From: an uncultured Sphingobium sp.
GTDB lineage: Bacteria > Pseudomonadota > Alphaproteobacteria > Sphingomonadales > Sphingomonadaceae
DNA length: 13,270 nt
Assembly (NCBI GenBank): GCA_946885845.1
Contig: CAMPHJ010000050.1
Span: 1 to 13,270, forward strand
Direction: 5' to 3'
Shown here: positions 1 to 6,859 of the stretch, one piece after another
Layout: every line of letters starts with the position of its first letter
Numbering within the stretch: the first letter of the stretch is position 1
Program-made: the position numbers and the translations under genes
Notes under the pieces: model-generated
Told to the model about the DNA's origin: nothing
Seen by the model: only the letters and a program-made list of their open reading frames with translations
The model's database searches: none

Positions 1-12
1 CTGCGGATCGGA

Positions 13-29
13 AAGACGGGAACCGTCTT
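13..29. promoter_or_regulatory. Perfect inverted repeat upstream of the TetR gene, candidate operator
   Basis: AAGACGG-GAA-CCGTCTT is a perfect 7-bp inverted repeat around a 3-nt centre. It ends 33 bp before the ATG of the TetR-type gene. TetR-family proteins usually bind palindromes of about this size next to their own gene, so an autoregulatory operator is a fair inference. It could instead be the terminator stem of a gene left of the window, but no T-run follows on the + strand, which argues mildly against that. Confidence 0.4.
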
Positions 30-62
30 GATGCGTCGCGCCGCCGCTGCCATTCATCGCAT

Positions 63-800
63 ATGAAACAAGCTGCCAAGGCGCCGACTGGCGTGAAGAC
101 ACGGGGCGTGGGTCGCCCGCGCCGATTGACCCTTGAACAGGTTCTGGATGCCGGACTTGCGCTGGGTCTGGACGGTTTGACGATGGGCGCGGTTGCCGAT
201 CGGCTGGGCGTGACCATCACCGTTCTGTACGGCTATGTTTCAGGCCGGGAGGAACTGGTCCGCCTCGCCGCCGCGCGTGCGGCGCAGGACCATGACTTTC
301 CGGCCGACGCCGGGCAGCATTGGACGCTCTATGTTGCTGGCCATGCCGCGGCCTTGTTCTCGCTGCTCACGGGTCCGGGCCAGCTGGTCGCGCAATATTT
401 CGCGGGCGGGCTGGGGCCAGAGGTTGAGCTGGATCGCGCCGAAGCATGGTTGGAGGCGCTGGCCGCGCGGGGTTTCCACCCGCGTGAATCGCTTCGCCTT
501 CAGCGCCAGATGGGCGAAATCGTCATCGGTGGAGCGGTCACCTTGATGCACATGCGGTCGTTCGAAGCAGCCGGGGGACCGTTCGAAGAAGCGGCGATCC
601 GCGCCATGGCGAAACGCGAAGAAGGGGAAATACCGCTTCTGCTGTCGGAACAATCCATGTTCAGCAAACGCGAACCCGTGTGGCAGAGTACGCTTGCCTT
701 GCTGCTGGAGGCGGTGGCAACCGATAGGGGAGAGGCGTTCGACCGGCAGGCGGTCATGCGCGTCCTGGCACTGGCGCCCACCGACCAGGGGATTTTCTAG
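63..800 (+). CDS. TetR/AcrR-family transcriptional regulator
   Basis: One-component DNA-binding repressor of 245 aa, slightly longer than the usual 190-230 aa of the family. The first 20 residues are a basic tail; residues about 22-66 form the TetR N-terminal domain. The helix-turn-helix lies near 41-65 (MGAVADRLGVTITVLYGYVS, with the usual Gly-Val-Thr turn and aromatic YGYV recognition helix). Residues about 85-240 are helical and should form the ligand-binding and dimer domain; they match no ligand class I can name. The ATG at 63 has no clear Shine-Dalgarno sequence, and a GTG about 10 codons inside is an alternative. A palindrome (13-29) sits just upstream and two hairpins lie downstream. 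The gene converges on the oxygenase-like gene at 900-1970, which together with the GH106 gene is a possible target. The family call is secure; target and ligand are unknown. Confidence 0.9.
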   Translation: MKQAAKAPTGVKTRGVGRPRRLTLEQVLDAGLALGLDGLTMGAVADRLGVTITVLYGYVSGREELVRLAAARAAQDHDFPADAGQHWTLYVAGHAAALFSLLTGPGQLVAQYFAGGLGPEVELDRAEAWLEALAARGFHPRESLRLQRQMGEIVIGGAVTLMHMRSFEAAGGPFEEAAIRAMAKREEGEIPLLLSEQSMFSKREPVWQSTLALLLEAVATDRGEAFDRQAVMRVLALAPTDQGIF

Positions 801-818
801 GCAGATATAGCCATCTGC
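801..818 (+). terminator. Small hairpin directly after the TetR stop codon
   Basis: GCAGAT-ATAGCC-ATCTGC begins at the base after the TAG stop. It is a 6-bp stem with a 6-nt loop, followed by TAACTTT. The short stem and poor T-run make it a weak terminator on its own; it may act with the GC hairpin at 852-878. Confidence 0.3.
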
Positions 819-851
819 TAACTTTGGAAATGCTCCAGGCCGTGCAACGGA

Positions 852-878
852 CGGGGGCCGACATGAAACCGGCCCCCG
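852..878. terminator. GC-rich hairpin between convergent genes, candidate bidirectional terminator
   Basis: CGGGGGCCG (852-860) and CGGCCCCCG (870-878) form a perfect 9-bp stem around the 9-nt loop ACATGAAAC. It sits between the stops of two converging genes (800 and 900), where a shared terminator is expected. Neither strand has a clear T-run after the stem, so it may only pause polymerase or protect mRNA 3' ends. Confidence 0.55.
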
Positions 879-899
879 CTTGATGTCACGCGCCTGTTC

Positions 900-1970
900 T
901 CACGCTGCGATCTGCTGCTGGTGCGGCCCCGGCGCTTCGGCGGGATAAAAACGGGGAACGCCGGGGTCGTAGACATTGGTCAGCAACTTGATGAAGCCCT
1001 GGTCGCGCATGGGGTCGGTAGGCATTTCGAAACTATGGCCCCGCGCGCGCAGGTCCTTGATGAATATGTCGAAAATCTGGTCGTGGGTCAGGTCGTCGCT
1101 ATGCTCCATCACCATCTTCAATTCTGCATAGTCCATGAAGATTTCAGCGCCCCAATGCACCATCAGGCGCATTTCCTGTGCCGGCACCTTCTGGATAACC
1201 TTGTCATCGGTGGTTAGCTGCCACCCATCGGCGATATCGGGGTCGGCCCCGAACAGCGTATTCAGCGCCAGGCCTTCAGGTTTGCGCTGGTCCACCGGCC
1301 CACCAGCTTCCGCCCGATGAAACATCATTTCATTCTCGACCAGGACGGCGCGATTCCACATCGGCGACGCAATACGGGCCGGTTGGGCATATTGCCCATC
1401 GGGCCAGTATGTGAAGCCGCCGCCGGTCGAACCCTTGTAGAACCAGGTCACGATCTGCGCCTTTTTCGTTCGCCAATGCGTGAACAGGCCTGATTTGCTC
1501 ATGGTGTTCAACATGTAGATCGGCGTGTTGCGTTGATTGATGCCCCGGAATGACGTTGCATCGATATGGGCCGGGTCGTGGCTGGCGCATGCGCCGTTGA
1601 TGTTGAACAGCATATTGTCTGGGGTGGCGTAATCCGCCTTCCAGTAACTGCGCACCATGTCCAGGAAAGGCGAATTGAGGAAGCAATCCTCGATCTCTGG
1701 ATGCAGGCATGTGCCAAACCTCGCCAGATAGCCGCGAAAATTCGGCGTCAGGAACATGTCGAATGTCGGCGTAACCCCTTCGGGCATCGCGCCGGACATG
1801 GTGGCCACCACCTCTTCGGCGGACGCGAAATGTTGCGCCAATATCATCTGCCAGGGACCCTTTTCGCGGATCAGGCGAACGATCCGGCCATGCTGATCGT
1901 CGTTATAGACGCCCTCCAGAAGGCGCGGAGGCGCGATAGGACGAATGATGTTGGGCAGGTTCTCAGGCAT
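900..1970 (-). CDS. Uncharacterised protein with a probable Fe(II)/2-oxoglutarate oxygenase-like fold
   Basis: I do not recognise this 356-aa protein by name. It has no signal peptide or membrane segment, so it is probably cytoplasmic. The middle third reads like a double-stranded beta-helix oxygenase: an HxD pair at H135/D137 (PAHIDATSF), a distal histidine at H218 (MFHRAEAGG) and an arginine at R229 followed by a beta-strand-like LALNTLFG that could hold 2-oxoglutarate. A phytanoyl-CoA-dioxygenase-like enzyme is therefore plausible but unproven. The C-terminal 90 residues are helical (HWGAEIFMDYAELKMVMEH and on). The ATG at 1970 was chosen because GGAG lies 6 nt upstream on the coding strand; the frame stays open further 5' but would then run into the GH106 gene. 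It lies downstream of the GH106 gene on the same strand across 163 bp with a hairpin, so it may be coregulated without being strictly cotranscribed. Confidence 0.75.
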   Translation of the reverse strand: MPENLPNIIRPIAPPRLLEGVYNDDQHGRIVRLIREKGPWQMILAQHFASAEEVVATMSGAMPEGVTPTFDMFLTPNFRGYLARFGTCLHPEIEDCFLNSPFLDMVRSYWKADYATPDNMLFNINGACASHDPAHIDATSFRGINQRNTPIYMLNTMSKSGLFTHWRTKKAQIVTWFYKGSTGGGFTYWPDGQYAQPARIASPMWNRAVLVENEMMFHRAEAGGPVDQRKPEGLALNTLFGADPDIADGWQLTTDDKVIQKVPAQEMRLMVHWGAEIFMDYAELKMVMEHSDDLTHDQIFDIFIKDLRARGHSFEMPTDPMRDQGFIKLLTNVYDPGVPRFYPAEAPGPHQQQIAA

Positions 1971-1997
1971 GATCCACTCCGTTCGACTCTTTGATCC

Positions 1998-2026
1998 ATG
2001 GTAGCAGTCAGCTTCTCGGCCTGCAA
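1998..2026 (-). promoter_or_regulatory. Weak sigma-70-like promoter for the oxygenase-like gene
   Basis: On the minus strand TTGCAG (2021-2026) and TACCAT (1998-2003) are 17 nt apart, giving a start near 1991 and a leader of about 20 nt with the GGAG site in it. Both boxes match consensus only partly. Just upstream (2041-2051) lies the palindrome ATTTCGGAAAT, a possible regulator site. Confidence 0.25.
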
Positions 2027-2074
2027 TAATATCCGTATTCATTTCGGAAATATGCCGAACCCATGGAAAGCGGT

Positions 2075-2119
2075 GGGAACGGCCCGTATTGTGCCCTCGC
2101 CGCAGCAAAGGCCGTTCCC
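2075..2119 (-). terminator. 10-bp inverted repeat after the GH106 gene, candidate terminator or attenuator
   Basis: GGGAACGGCC (2075-2084) and GGCCGTTCCC (2110-2119) are perfect inverse copies separated by 25 nt, starting 14 nt after the GH106 stop. The loop is longer than in a typical intrinsic terminator and no T-run follows on the minus strand, so it may be a partial terminator or an mRNA 3'-end stabiliser that lets some transcription pass to the gene at 900-1970. Confidence 0.4.
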
Positions 2120-2133
2120 CATGGTGGCACGCG

Positions 2134-5100
2134 TCAGCGTCCCTCCGCAGCGCCCCCGCCGGTTTCACGGATCAGGCGTACCGGGCCGATCAGGCCTGAC
2201 GATGGCAGCGGCGTGTCGGCTGTATAAGGGGTTGCGCCGAATGCCTTGCCCCCGGCGCCGATATTGTCGAACACCGTTGCGGGCTGTTCCAATCCCAGGC
2301 TGGGCGCATCTTCATGGGTGAAGCTGATCCGTTTGGTCACGCCGGGCTGGCGGTCCCCAACGACACGGTTCACCCACAAATTGCTGACCCGAACCTCGAA
2401 CTTGTTCACCCCCGGCTTGATCAGGGGGGTGACATCCAACTGATAGGGCGTCGTCCATGCGATCCCCGCCGACCGGCCGTTGACCAGCACTTCCGCCACG
2501 ACTTCCACCTGACCCAGGTCCAGCTTGATGGCGCTCGCACCGCTCAGCCAGGATTTGGGAACGCTCAACGTCCTTTTGTAACTGGCCGTGCCGGAAAAGT
2601 AGCGGACGCCAGGGTCGGCGTCTTTGCTCAGGTCCCGCAATTGCCCCAGTGCAAGTTTCGCCGGTGCCCCCCGTCCGGGCTGGAACGCGACCGACCAGCC
2701 ATCGGACATGTCGGCAATCTGGCGGGACGCAACCACCGGAACGGTCCGGGCATCCGGTCCGTCTTTCTGAAAGACGACGAAGGTCGATCCGAAAGGATCG
2801 AACGGGATATCGACGATCGTGCGCCCATTGTCGGTGCGATAGCTGACCGGGCTGGCCTTTCCGGTGACGGGGTCCCACAGTTCCGCCGCCTTGCCTGCCG
2901 TGCGGAACGACGCCTGCACCCTTTGCGCGCGGTCCTTGCGGTTGGCGACGAAGTAGACGTCGCTATCGTCCACGCGACGATGCAGGAACCGGACCTCCGC
3001 ATCCGCAGGAGCCTGGACCAGCTCGAAATCGGCGGTGATCTTTTCCGCGGTCAGGGCGCCGTCCGGCAGTTTGGCCGCATATACCTTGCCCGCGCCGACC
3101 TTGGCCACGCCACTCGATGACGGCCACAGTTCCGCTATGACGGCGCGCACCTTGGCCGGGTCGTCGCTCAGGCTGGGCGACCCAAGCGGGCGTTCGCCCA
3201 CCAGCACAGCGCCCGCCCGCACCAGGTCGCGCAACCGTTCCAGCGTGGGCAGCGTCACCCACTGCACCTGTCCGCTCATGTACAATATCCGCCACGACAT
3301 GCCGCTTTCCGTCACCAGGCGTCCATCCTTGACGCTCAGGCGGGTCTTCAGGGCGTCGGCGTTGACATAATCATATTGCAGGCCCTCCGGGACGGTCGGA
3401 GGCTCCTTGCCGAACAGCGCGACGATGGACGTGCCTTCGCCATAGAAAATCGCCACATCATTGACCGCCTGCCCCTGCTGCAACAGGTGGGATGCGCGCC
3501 CCAGATAGCTGATCCAGGGCCCGGCCTGCTCCGCCCATGTATCGTTGCGGTTGAACCAATGGCCAAATGGCCCCAGCACCAGCCCCGGCGCCTTGCCGAT
3601 CAGCGGCTGGTGAACGCTGCTGTGCAGGATGAAACGGTTGACCCCGGCCAGCATCATCAGGTCGGCATAGGGCTTTAGCAGACGGGGCGACAGCGACCAT
3701 GGCGACCCCGCCGCCGTCAGCGATTCCGCCGCAACCAGATTGCGCCCCCACACATTGGCCACCGACGCCGATTCCCGAATATCCGCAAACGGCTCCGCCC
3801 GGAATGATCCGGGCGCACCCTGGACCCACATGGCCGCCATCGGCACATCGGCCGACGCCTTCATCTCCATCCCATCTCCAATCATATGGGGGGATCCTTC
3901 ATGGGATTCGCCGTAACGGATCATCCCAACCTTGTGCAATTCCGCGCTCAGCCTGTCATAATGCTCAGTCTTCACCAGCTCCTGCTGCGTCCGACGAAAA
4001 TCCCACAGGAAACGATCACTCACTTCCGCGCTGTCCACGATATAGCCCGCCAGCGCGGGAAGATATGGCACCGCATCATAGCCGCGCAGTCGTCTGAATT
4101 GCTCCAGCATTGCGGGCGTCCAGTTGGCCGTTCCCGCTTCCCAGCTGTCGAATATCATGTTGCTGACGCCGGGCTTCCCCAGTCGGCCACCACTCGCCTC
4201 GCGATATTTGTCCAGATACTGGGTGATATAGCTGGTGACGTCCGCGCCACTCAGCTTATCGACCTCCAATCCCGATCCGCTCGCCTGAGCAGGTGCGTTA
4301 TGTTGTCCCGTAAGCGAATAACCAAAGCGCAACACAACCCACTGACCGCGCGGCGCGGTCCAGTCGAGGGAACCATCGGCCCGCAGTTTACTTGTCAGAT
4401 CGACGACATCGGAAGTCCGCAAAGCGCTTCGCTCGGCAGGTGTCGCCAATGCGTAATAATCATGCGAAACCTGAAATCCCGCCTTGCTTTCCCAGGCGTT
4501 GATCATCGGTGCGCCGTGAAGCACAAGCTTCGAAATCAACAATCTACCTGCGGCGCCCCCGCCGATGTTCAGCATTGCGTCCTTTTTCGGTGCTTCCTTA
4601 ACAGCTGTCGGAACTACGACCCGGAACATGCGGGCCGTGGTCGCGGGCACCGAAGTCGTGCGCTGCGGCCCCGCAGTTTCCAGCCTACCCACCATTTTCC
4701 AGGATCGGCCGTCATCACTTGCTTCCAACCGCGCGTTCGGACCAAGCCCCGCGCCGCCAGTCCCACCCATAGGCGCATAATTTCCGGTCGCGATCGAAAT
4801 CGCCCTGATCGTCACAGGCTGACCATAATCATATTGCAGCCAGGCGTCGCCTCCCCGCGTGCTCGCTGTCAGCTCGCTGGTAGCAACCACATCGCCATCG
4901 TTCAGGGTGGCGGTGTTGAAGCTGCCGCCGCTGGCCGTTGCGACCGGGCGCGGCAGGATATATTGCGCGGGCAGACGGAATGCGACCACCTTTGCATCCC
5001 GATAAAAGGCTGTGCTGTTTCGCGGGTCGATACTAGCGTTGTTCTGGAACAGGCCAGCGGTACCCGGCGGTTGCGCCAGTTTGCCCGTGAAGCGCTTGCC

Positions 5101-5550
5101 ACCGTCGATCCGTGTCTCGCTCCAGACATATTTCTTCATTGCCTGTTCGGGCTTTACCCAGGGGCCGCCGCTTTCGCTCCAGCCGGGGGAACCGGCGACG
5201 CCGATATCAAAATTTCGCGCGATGCTGCCGTCGATCGCGTGCTTGAAGGCATCCTTCCACTCGGGACTCATATATGCCAGCGGCGCTTCCAAAACCCGCG
5301 GCGCACCCACGTCCACGTCAAACGCCTGATATCCACCCAACCCGATACGCTGCATCCAGGACAGATCGGCGTCGATCCCCTGCTTGCTGATTTGCCCGCT
5401 GTTCCAGTGCCACCACACCCGAGGCTTGGCCGCGGTCGGGGGGGTCTGGAAAGAGTCGAGCGAAACGTCTTCAGCAGCTACGCCGCCAGAATATAGCAAA
5501 GCCATCGTGAGCGCACAGGACGCGAGCTTGATCAGCGAAAAGCGTGCCAA
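2134..5550 (-). CDS. Secreted GH106-family alpha-L-rhamnosidase-like glycoside hydrolase
   Basis: A 1138-aa exported hydrolase expected to release terminal alpha-L-rhamnose from glycosides or polysaccharides by an inverting mechanism. Residues 1-26 form a Sec signal peptide (basic start, hydrophobic core, VAA-ED cleavage). The GH106 signature follows at about 34-82 (F-x-x-PP, then PRVWWHWNSG and DLSWMQRIGLGGYQ). Residues about 215-345 look like an inserted discoidin-type carbohydrate-binding module. E471 (DSWEAG) and E609 (AAESLTA) occupy the places where, from memory of the Bacteroides enzyme BT0986, the catalytic pair lies; this mapping is inferred. Residues about 960-1130 form a C-terminal beta-sandwich sugar-binding domain like that of GH2 enzymes. 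The length is close to the GH106 enzyme RhaM of Sphingomonas paucimobilis. The start is TTG, supported by a perfect AGGAGG 7 nt upstream. No TonB-dependent receptor or sugar transporter is adjacent. Substrate unknown. Confidence 0.9.
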   Translation of the reverse strand: MARFSLIKLASCALTMALLYSGGVAAEDVSLDSFQTPPTAAKPRVWWHWNSGQISKQGIDADLSWMQRIGLGGYQAFDVDVGAPRVLEAPLAYMSPEWKDAFKHAIDGSIARNFDIGVAGSPGWSESGGPWVKPEQAMKKYVWSETRIDGGKRFTGKLAQPPGTAGLFQNNASIDPRNSTAFYRDAKVVAFRLPAQYILPRPVATASGGSFNTATLNDGDVVATSELTASTRGGDAWLQYDYGQPVTIRAISIATGNYAPMGGTGGAGLGPNARLEASDDGRSWKMVGRLETAGPQRTTSVPATTARMFRVVVPTAVKEAPKKDAMLNIGGGAAGRLLISKLVLHGAPMINAWESKAGFQVSHDYYALATPAERSALRTSDVVDLTSKLRADGSLDWTAPRGQWVVLRFGYSLTGQHNAPAQASGSGLEVDKLSGADVTSYITQYLDKYREASGGRLGKPGVSNMIFDSWEAGTANWTPAMLEQFRRLRGYDAVPYLPALAGYIVDSAEVSDRFLWDFRRTQQELVKTEHYDRLSAELHKVGMIRYGESHEGSPHMIGDGMEMKASADVPMAAMWVQGAPGSFRAEPFADIRESASVANVWGRNLVAAESLTAAGSPWSLSPRLLKPYADLMMLAGVNRFILHSSVHQPLIGKAPGLVLGPFGHWFNRNDTWAEQAGPWISYLGRASHLLQQGQAVNDVAIFYGEGTSIVALFGKEPPTVPEGLQYDYVNADALKTRLSVKDGRLVTESGMSWRILYMSGQVQWVTLPTLERLRDLVRAGAVLVGERPLGSPSLSDDPAKVRAVIAELWPSSSGVAKVGAGKVYAAKLPDGALTAEKITADFELVQAPADAEVRFLHRRVDDSDVYFVANRKDRAQRVQASFRTAGKAAELWDPVTGKASPVSYRTDNGRTIVDIPFDPFGSTFVVFQKDGPDARTVPVVASRQIADMSDGWSVAFQPGRGAPAKLALGQLRDLSKDADPGVRYFSGTASYKRTLSVPKSWLSGASAIKLDLGQVEVVAEVLVNGRSAGIAWTTPYQLDVTPLIKPGVNKFEVRVSNLWVNRVVGDRQPGVTKRISFTHEDAPSLGLEQPATVFDNIGAGGKAFGATPYTADTPLPSSGLIGPVRLIRETGGGAAEGR

Positions 5551-5557
5551 CGATTAT

Positions 5558-5563
5558 CCTCCT
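5558..5563 (-). promoter_or_regulatory. Perfect Shine-Dalgarno sequence fixing the TTG start of the GH106 gene
   Basis: AGGAGG on the minus strand, 7 nt before TTG at 5550. The next in-frame ATG (residue 16) would remove most of the signal peptide, so the TTG start is well supported. Confidence 0.85.
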
Positions 5564-5569
5564 ACGATG

Positions 5570-5581
5570 CTTTGCGCAAAG
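5570..5581. promoter_or_regulatory. 12-bp perfect palindrome in the GH106 leader, candidate LacI-type operator
   Basis: CTTTGCGCAAAG is a perfect palindrome with a central CpG, the hallmark of LacI/GalR-family operators, which often control sugar-utilisation genes. It lies 7 bp upstream of the AGGAGG site, where a bound repressor would block initiation or elongation. No LacI-type gene is in the window. The assignment is by pattern only. Confidence 0.4.
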
Positions 5582-5609
5582 TGGTAGGCTTCGCCATGCG
5601 TCAGTTCAA
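5581..5609 (-). promoter_or_regulatory. Weak sigma-70-like promoter for the GH106 gene
   Basis: On the minus strand TTGAAC (5604-5609) is followed after 17 nt by TACCAC (5581-5586). The -35 box is fair, the -10 poor. The predicted start near 5574 would fall inside the palindrome at 5570-5581, which is a sensible repressor arrangement, but other promoters cannot be ruled out. Confidence 0.25.
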
Positions 5610-5746
5610 GAAATCTGGGCGAGCTTGATCTGATAAATCGGCGAAAACGTGGCGAGCCAACCCAATCAGTGAAGACAGGTCCATCGCCCGTATAAACGCG
5701 GAGACATTGGGCGGGGGAAGCCCCAGGATCAACAAATAAAGGAATA

Positions 5747-5838
5747 TGGCGGAGACGGAGGGATTCGAACCCTCGGTGCCGAATTCTCAGCACGACGGTT
5801 TAGCAAACCGTTGGTTTCAGCCACTCACCCACGTCTCC
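5747..5838 (-). tRNA. tRNA-Ser (anticodon GCU)
   Basis: The minus strand gives a full class II tRNA: acceptor stem GGAGACG/CGTCTCC, D-arm, anticodon stem ACGGT/ACCGT around loop TTGCTAA (anticodon GCU at 5802-5804), a long variable arm typical of serine tRNA, and T-arm GAGGG-TTCGAAT-CCCTC. The discriminator is G, and CCA is encoded at 5747-5749. It reads AGC and AGU codons. It lies 196 bp upstream of the GH106 start on the same strand, with its own promoter at 5890-5918. Two short open frames running through it (5554-5793 and 5800-6003) are artefacts. Confidence 0.97.
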
Positions 5839-5889
5839 AAACATGGCCTGAACGCCCGCTTGGGGCGGGACAGCGGCTAGGCGGATTGG

Positions 5890-5918
5890 GCTATAGCGGC
5901 GGCTTTTGCCCATGGCAA
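5890..5918 (-). promoter_or_regulatory. Sigma-70-type promoter of the tRNA-Ser gene
   Basis: On the minus strand TTGCCA (5913-5918, 5 of 6 to consensus) and TATAGC (5890-5895, 4 of 6) are exactly 17 nt apart. The predicted start near 5883 gives a 5' leader of about 45 nt to the mature tRNA end at 5838; a GC-rich hairpin (CCCGC/GCGGG) lies in that leader. Confidence 0.6.
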
Positions 5919-6002
5919 CGGTCCTGTGACACGAAAATTGACGGGGATGGCAGGCAGGCGATTCGTTCCGGCGCGGAATCGACTCCGGTCGCCGTTCGTT
6001 CA

Positions 6003-6030
6003 TTGTCGTTTCAGCTTGAAACGGGATAAT
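6003..6030 (+). promoter_or_regulatory. Probable eipA promoter with a palindrome between the boxes
   Basis: TTGTCG (6003-6008, 4 of 6) and GATAAT (6025-6030, 5 of 6) are 16 nt apart, predicting a start near 6037 and a leader of about 36 nt before the ATG at 6073. The inverted repeat GTTTCA-GCT-TGAAAC (6008-6022) fills the spacer, a position where a bound protein would block RNA polymerase. Confidence 0.45.
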
Positions 6031-6072
6031 CTGCGGGATGACTGAAGATCGGGCAGAACGGGGACCAGTGGC

Positions 6073-6855
6073 ATGATCGGAACAATGAAGCGGGCGACAG
6101 CCCGCGTGACGCGCATGGGCGCGCTGATACTGGCGATCGGTGGGGTTGCCCTGGCGCCGGTCCCCGTATCGGCACAGATTCGGACGATCGATCCGAACAG
6201 TGCGATTGATTCCGATCTCGCTCCTGTACCACCACAGAATAACACGCCGACCGATCCCGGGCCCGATCCTGTCGGAACACCCGCGCCCGAAACGGTTCCC
6301 CCAATGTCGGACAACACGGCTACTGGCGCACCCGTCACCGCCAATTCACCCCCGGCTGCTCCATCTGCCAGCGGATCCTATCAGGAGGATGACCTGATCG
6401 GCGCGGCTGAAGGCGTATTTGGCAAGGGTGCAGAGGGTCTGGCTGGCCTGATCGAAAAGATATTGAAGGATCAGGGCCGCCCCAATGCCTATATCGCCGG
6501 GCGGGAGGCTTCGGGCGCATTCGTTGTCGGCCTGCGCTATGGGTCCGGCACGCTTAACCATAAGGTGGAAGGCACGCGTCAGGTCTATTGGACTGGTCCG
6601 TCGATCGGTTTCGATGTGGGCGGCAACGCAGCCAACACCTTTGTCCTCGTTTATAATCTCTATGACACACAGGACCTGTATCATCGGTTCCCCGCAGCCG
6701 AGGGGACGGCCTATCTGGTCGGCGGTTTCACCGCTAGCTATCTCCGCTGGGGGAGCGTCGTGCTTATTCCGATCCGGCTGGGTGTCGGGTATCGGCTCGG
6801 CATCAACGCGGGCTATATGAAGTTCACTGAAAAGCGGAACTGGCTGCCTTTTTGA
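6073..6855 (+). CDS. eipA: EipA-family periplasmic envelope-integrity protein (DUF1134)
   Basis: A 260-aa exported protein of the alphaproteobacterial EipA/DUF1134 family. In Brucella abortus EipA is periplasmic and needed for envelope-stress resistance and virulence; its biochemical role is not settled. Residues 1-34 form a Sec signal peptide (basic start, hydrophobic core, VSA-Q cleavage). Residues about 36-100 are a low-complexity Pro/Thr/Ala linker. Residues about 103-260 are the conserved small beta-barrel domain, with the signatures EASGAFVVGLRYGSGTL, YWTGPSIGFDVGGNA and the closing YMKFTEKRNWLPF. The ATG at 6073 has GGGGA 8 nt upstream; an ATG at 6085 would drop 4 residues and still give a good signal peptide. 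It is divergent from tRNA-Ser and converges on dinB with 4 bp between the stops. The long linker is the only part I would expect to vary. Confidence 0.9.
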   Translation: MIGTMKRATARVTRMGALILAIGGVALAPVPVSAQIRTIDPNSAIDSDLAPVPPQNNTPTDPGPDPVGTPAPETVPPMSDNTATGAPVTANSPPAAPSASGSYQEDDLIGAAEGVFGKGAEGLAGLIEKILKDQGRPNAYIAGREASGAFVVGLRYGSGTLNHKVEGTRQVYWTGPSIGFDVGGNAANTFVLVYNLYDTQDLYHRFPAAEGTAYLVGGFTASYLRWGSVVLIPIRLGVGYRLGINAGYMKFTEKRNWLPF

Positions 6856-6859
6856 CGGA

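Noticed and set aside
1971..2168. Upstream extension of the oxygenase-like gene by 66 codons
   Set aside because: It would overlap the GH106 end and cover the hairpin; its residues are not protein-like, while ATG 1970 has a good GGAG site.
3886..5496. A 536-codon open frame on the + strand, antisense to the GH106 gene
   Set aside because: It lies wholly opposite a gene with clear family motifs and a signal peptide. Its product is Arg/Pro/His-rich without domains or a ribosome site, as expected from a high-GC antisense frame.
5714..5724. GGGG-AAG-CCCC hairpin after the tRNA as a terminator
   Set aside because: Only 4 bp with a 3-nt loop and no T-run on the minus strand; too weak to call.
5554..5793. 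79-codon minus-strand frame starting inside the tRNA
   Set aside because: Its first residues (RIRHRGFESLRLRH) are the usual mistranslation of a serine tRNA T-arm and acceptor stem.
5800..6003. 67-codon minus-strand frame ending inside the tRNA (GDVGEWLKPTVC)
   Set aside because: This ending is the well-known false translation of the tRNA-Ser 5' half.
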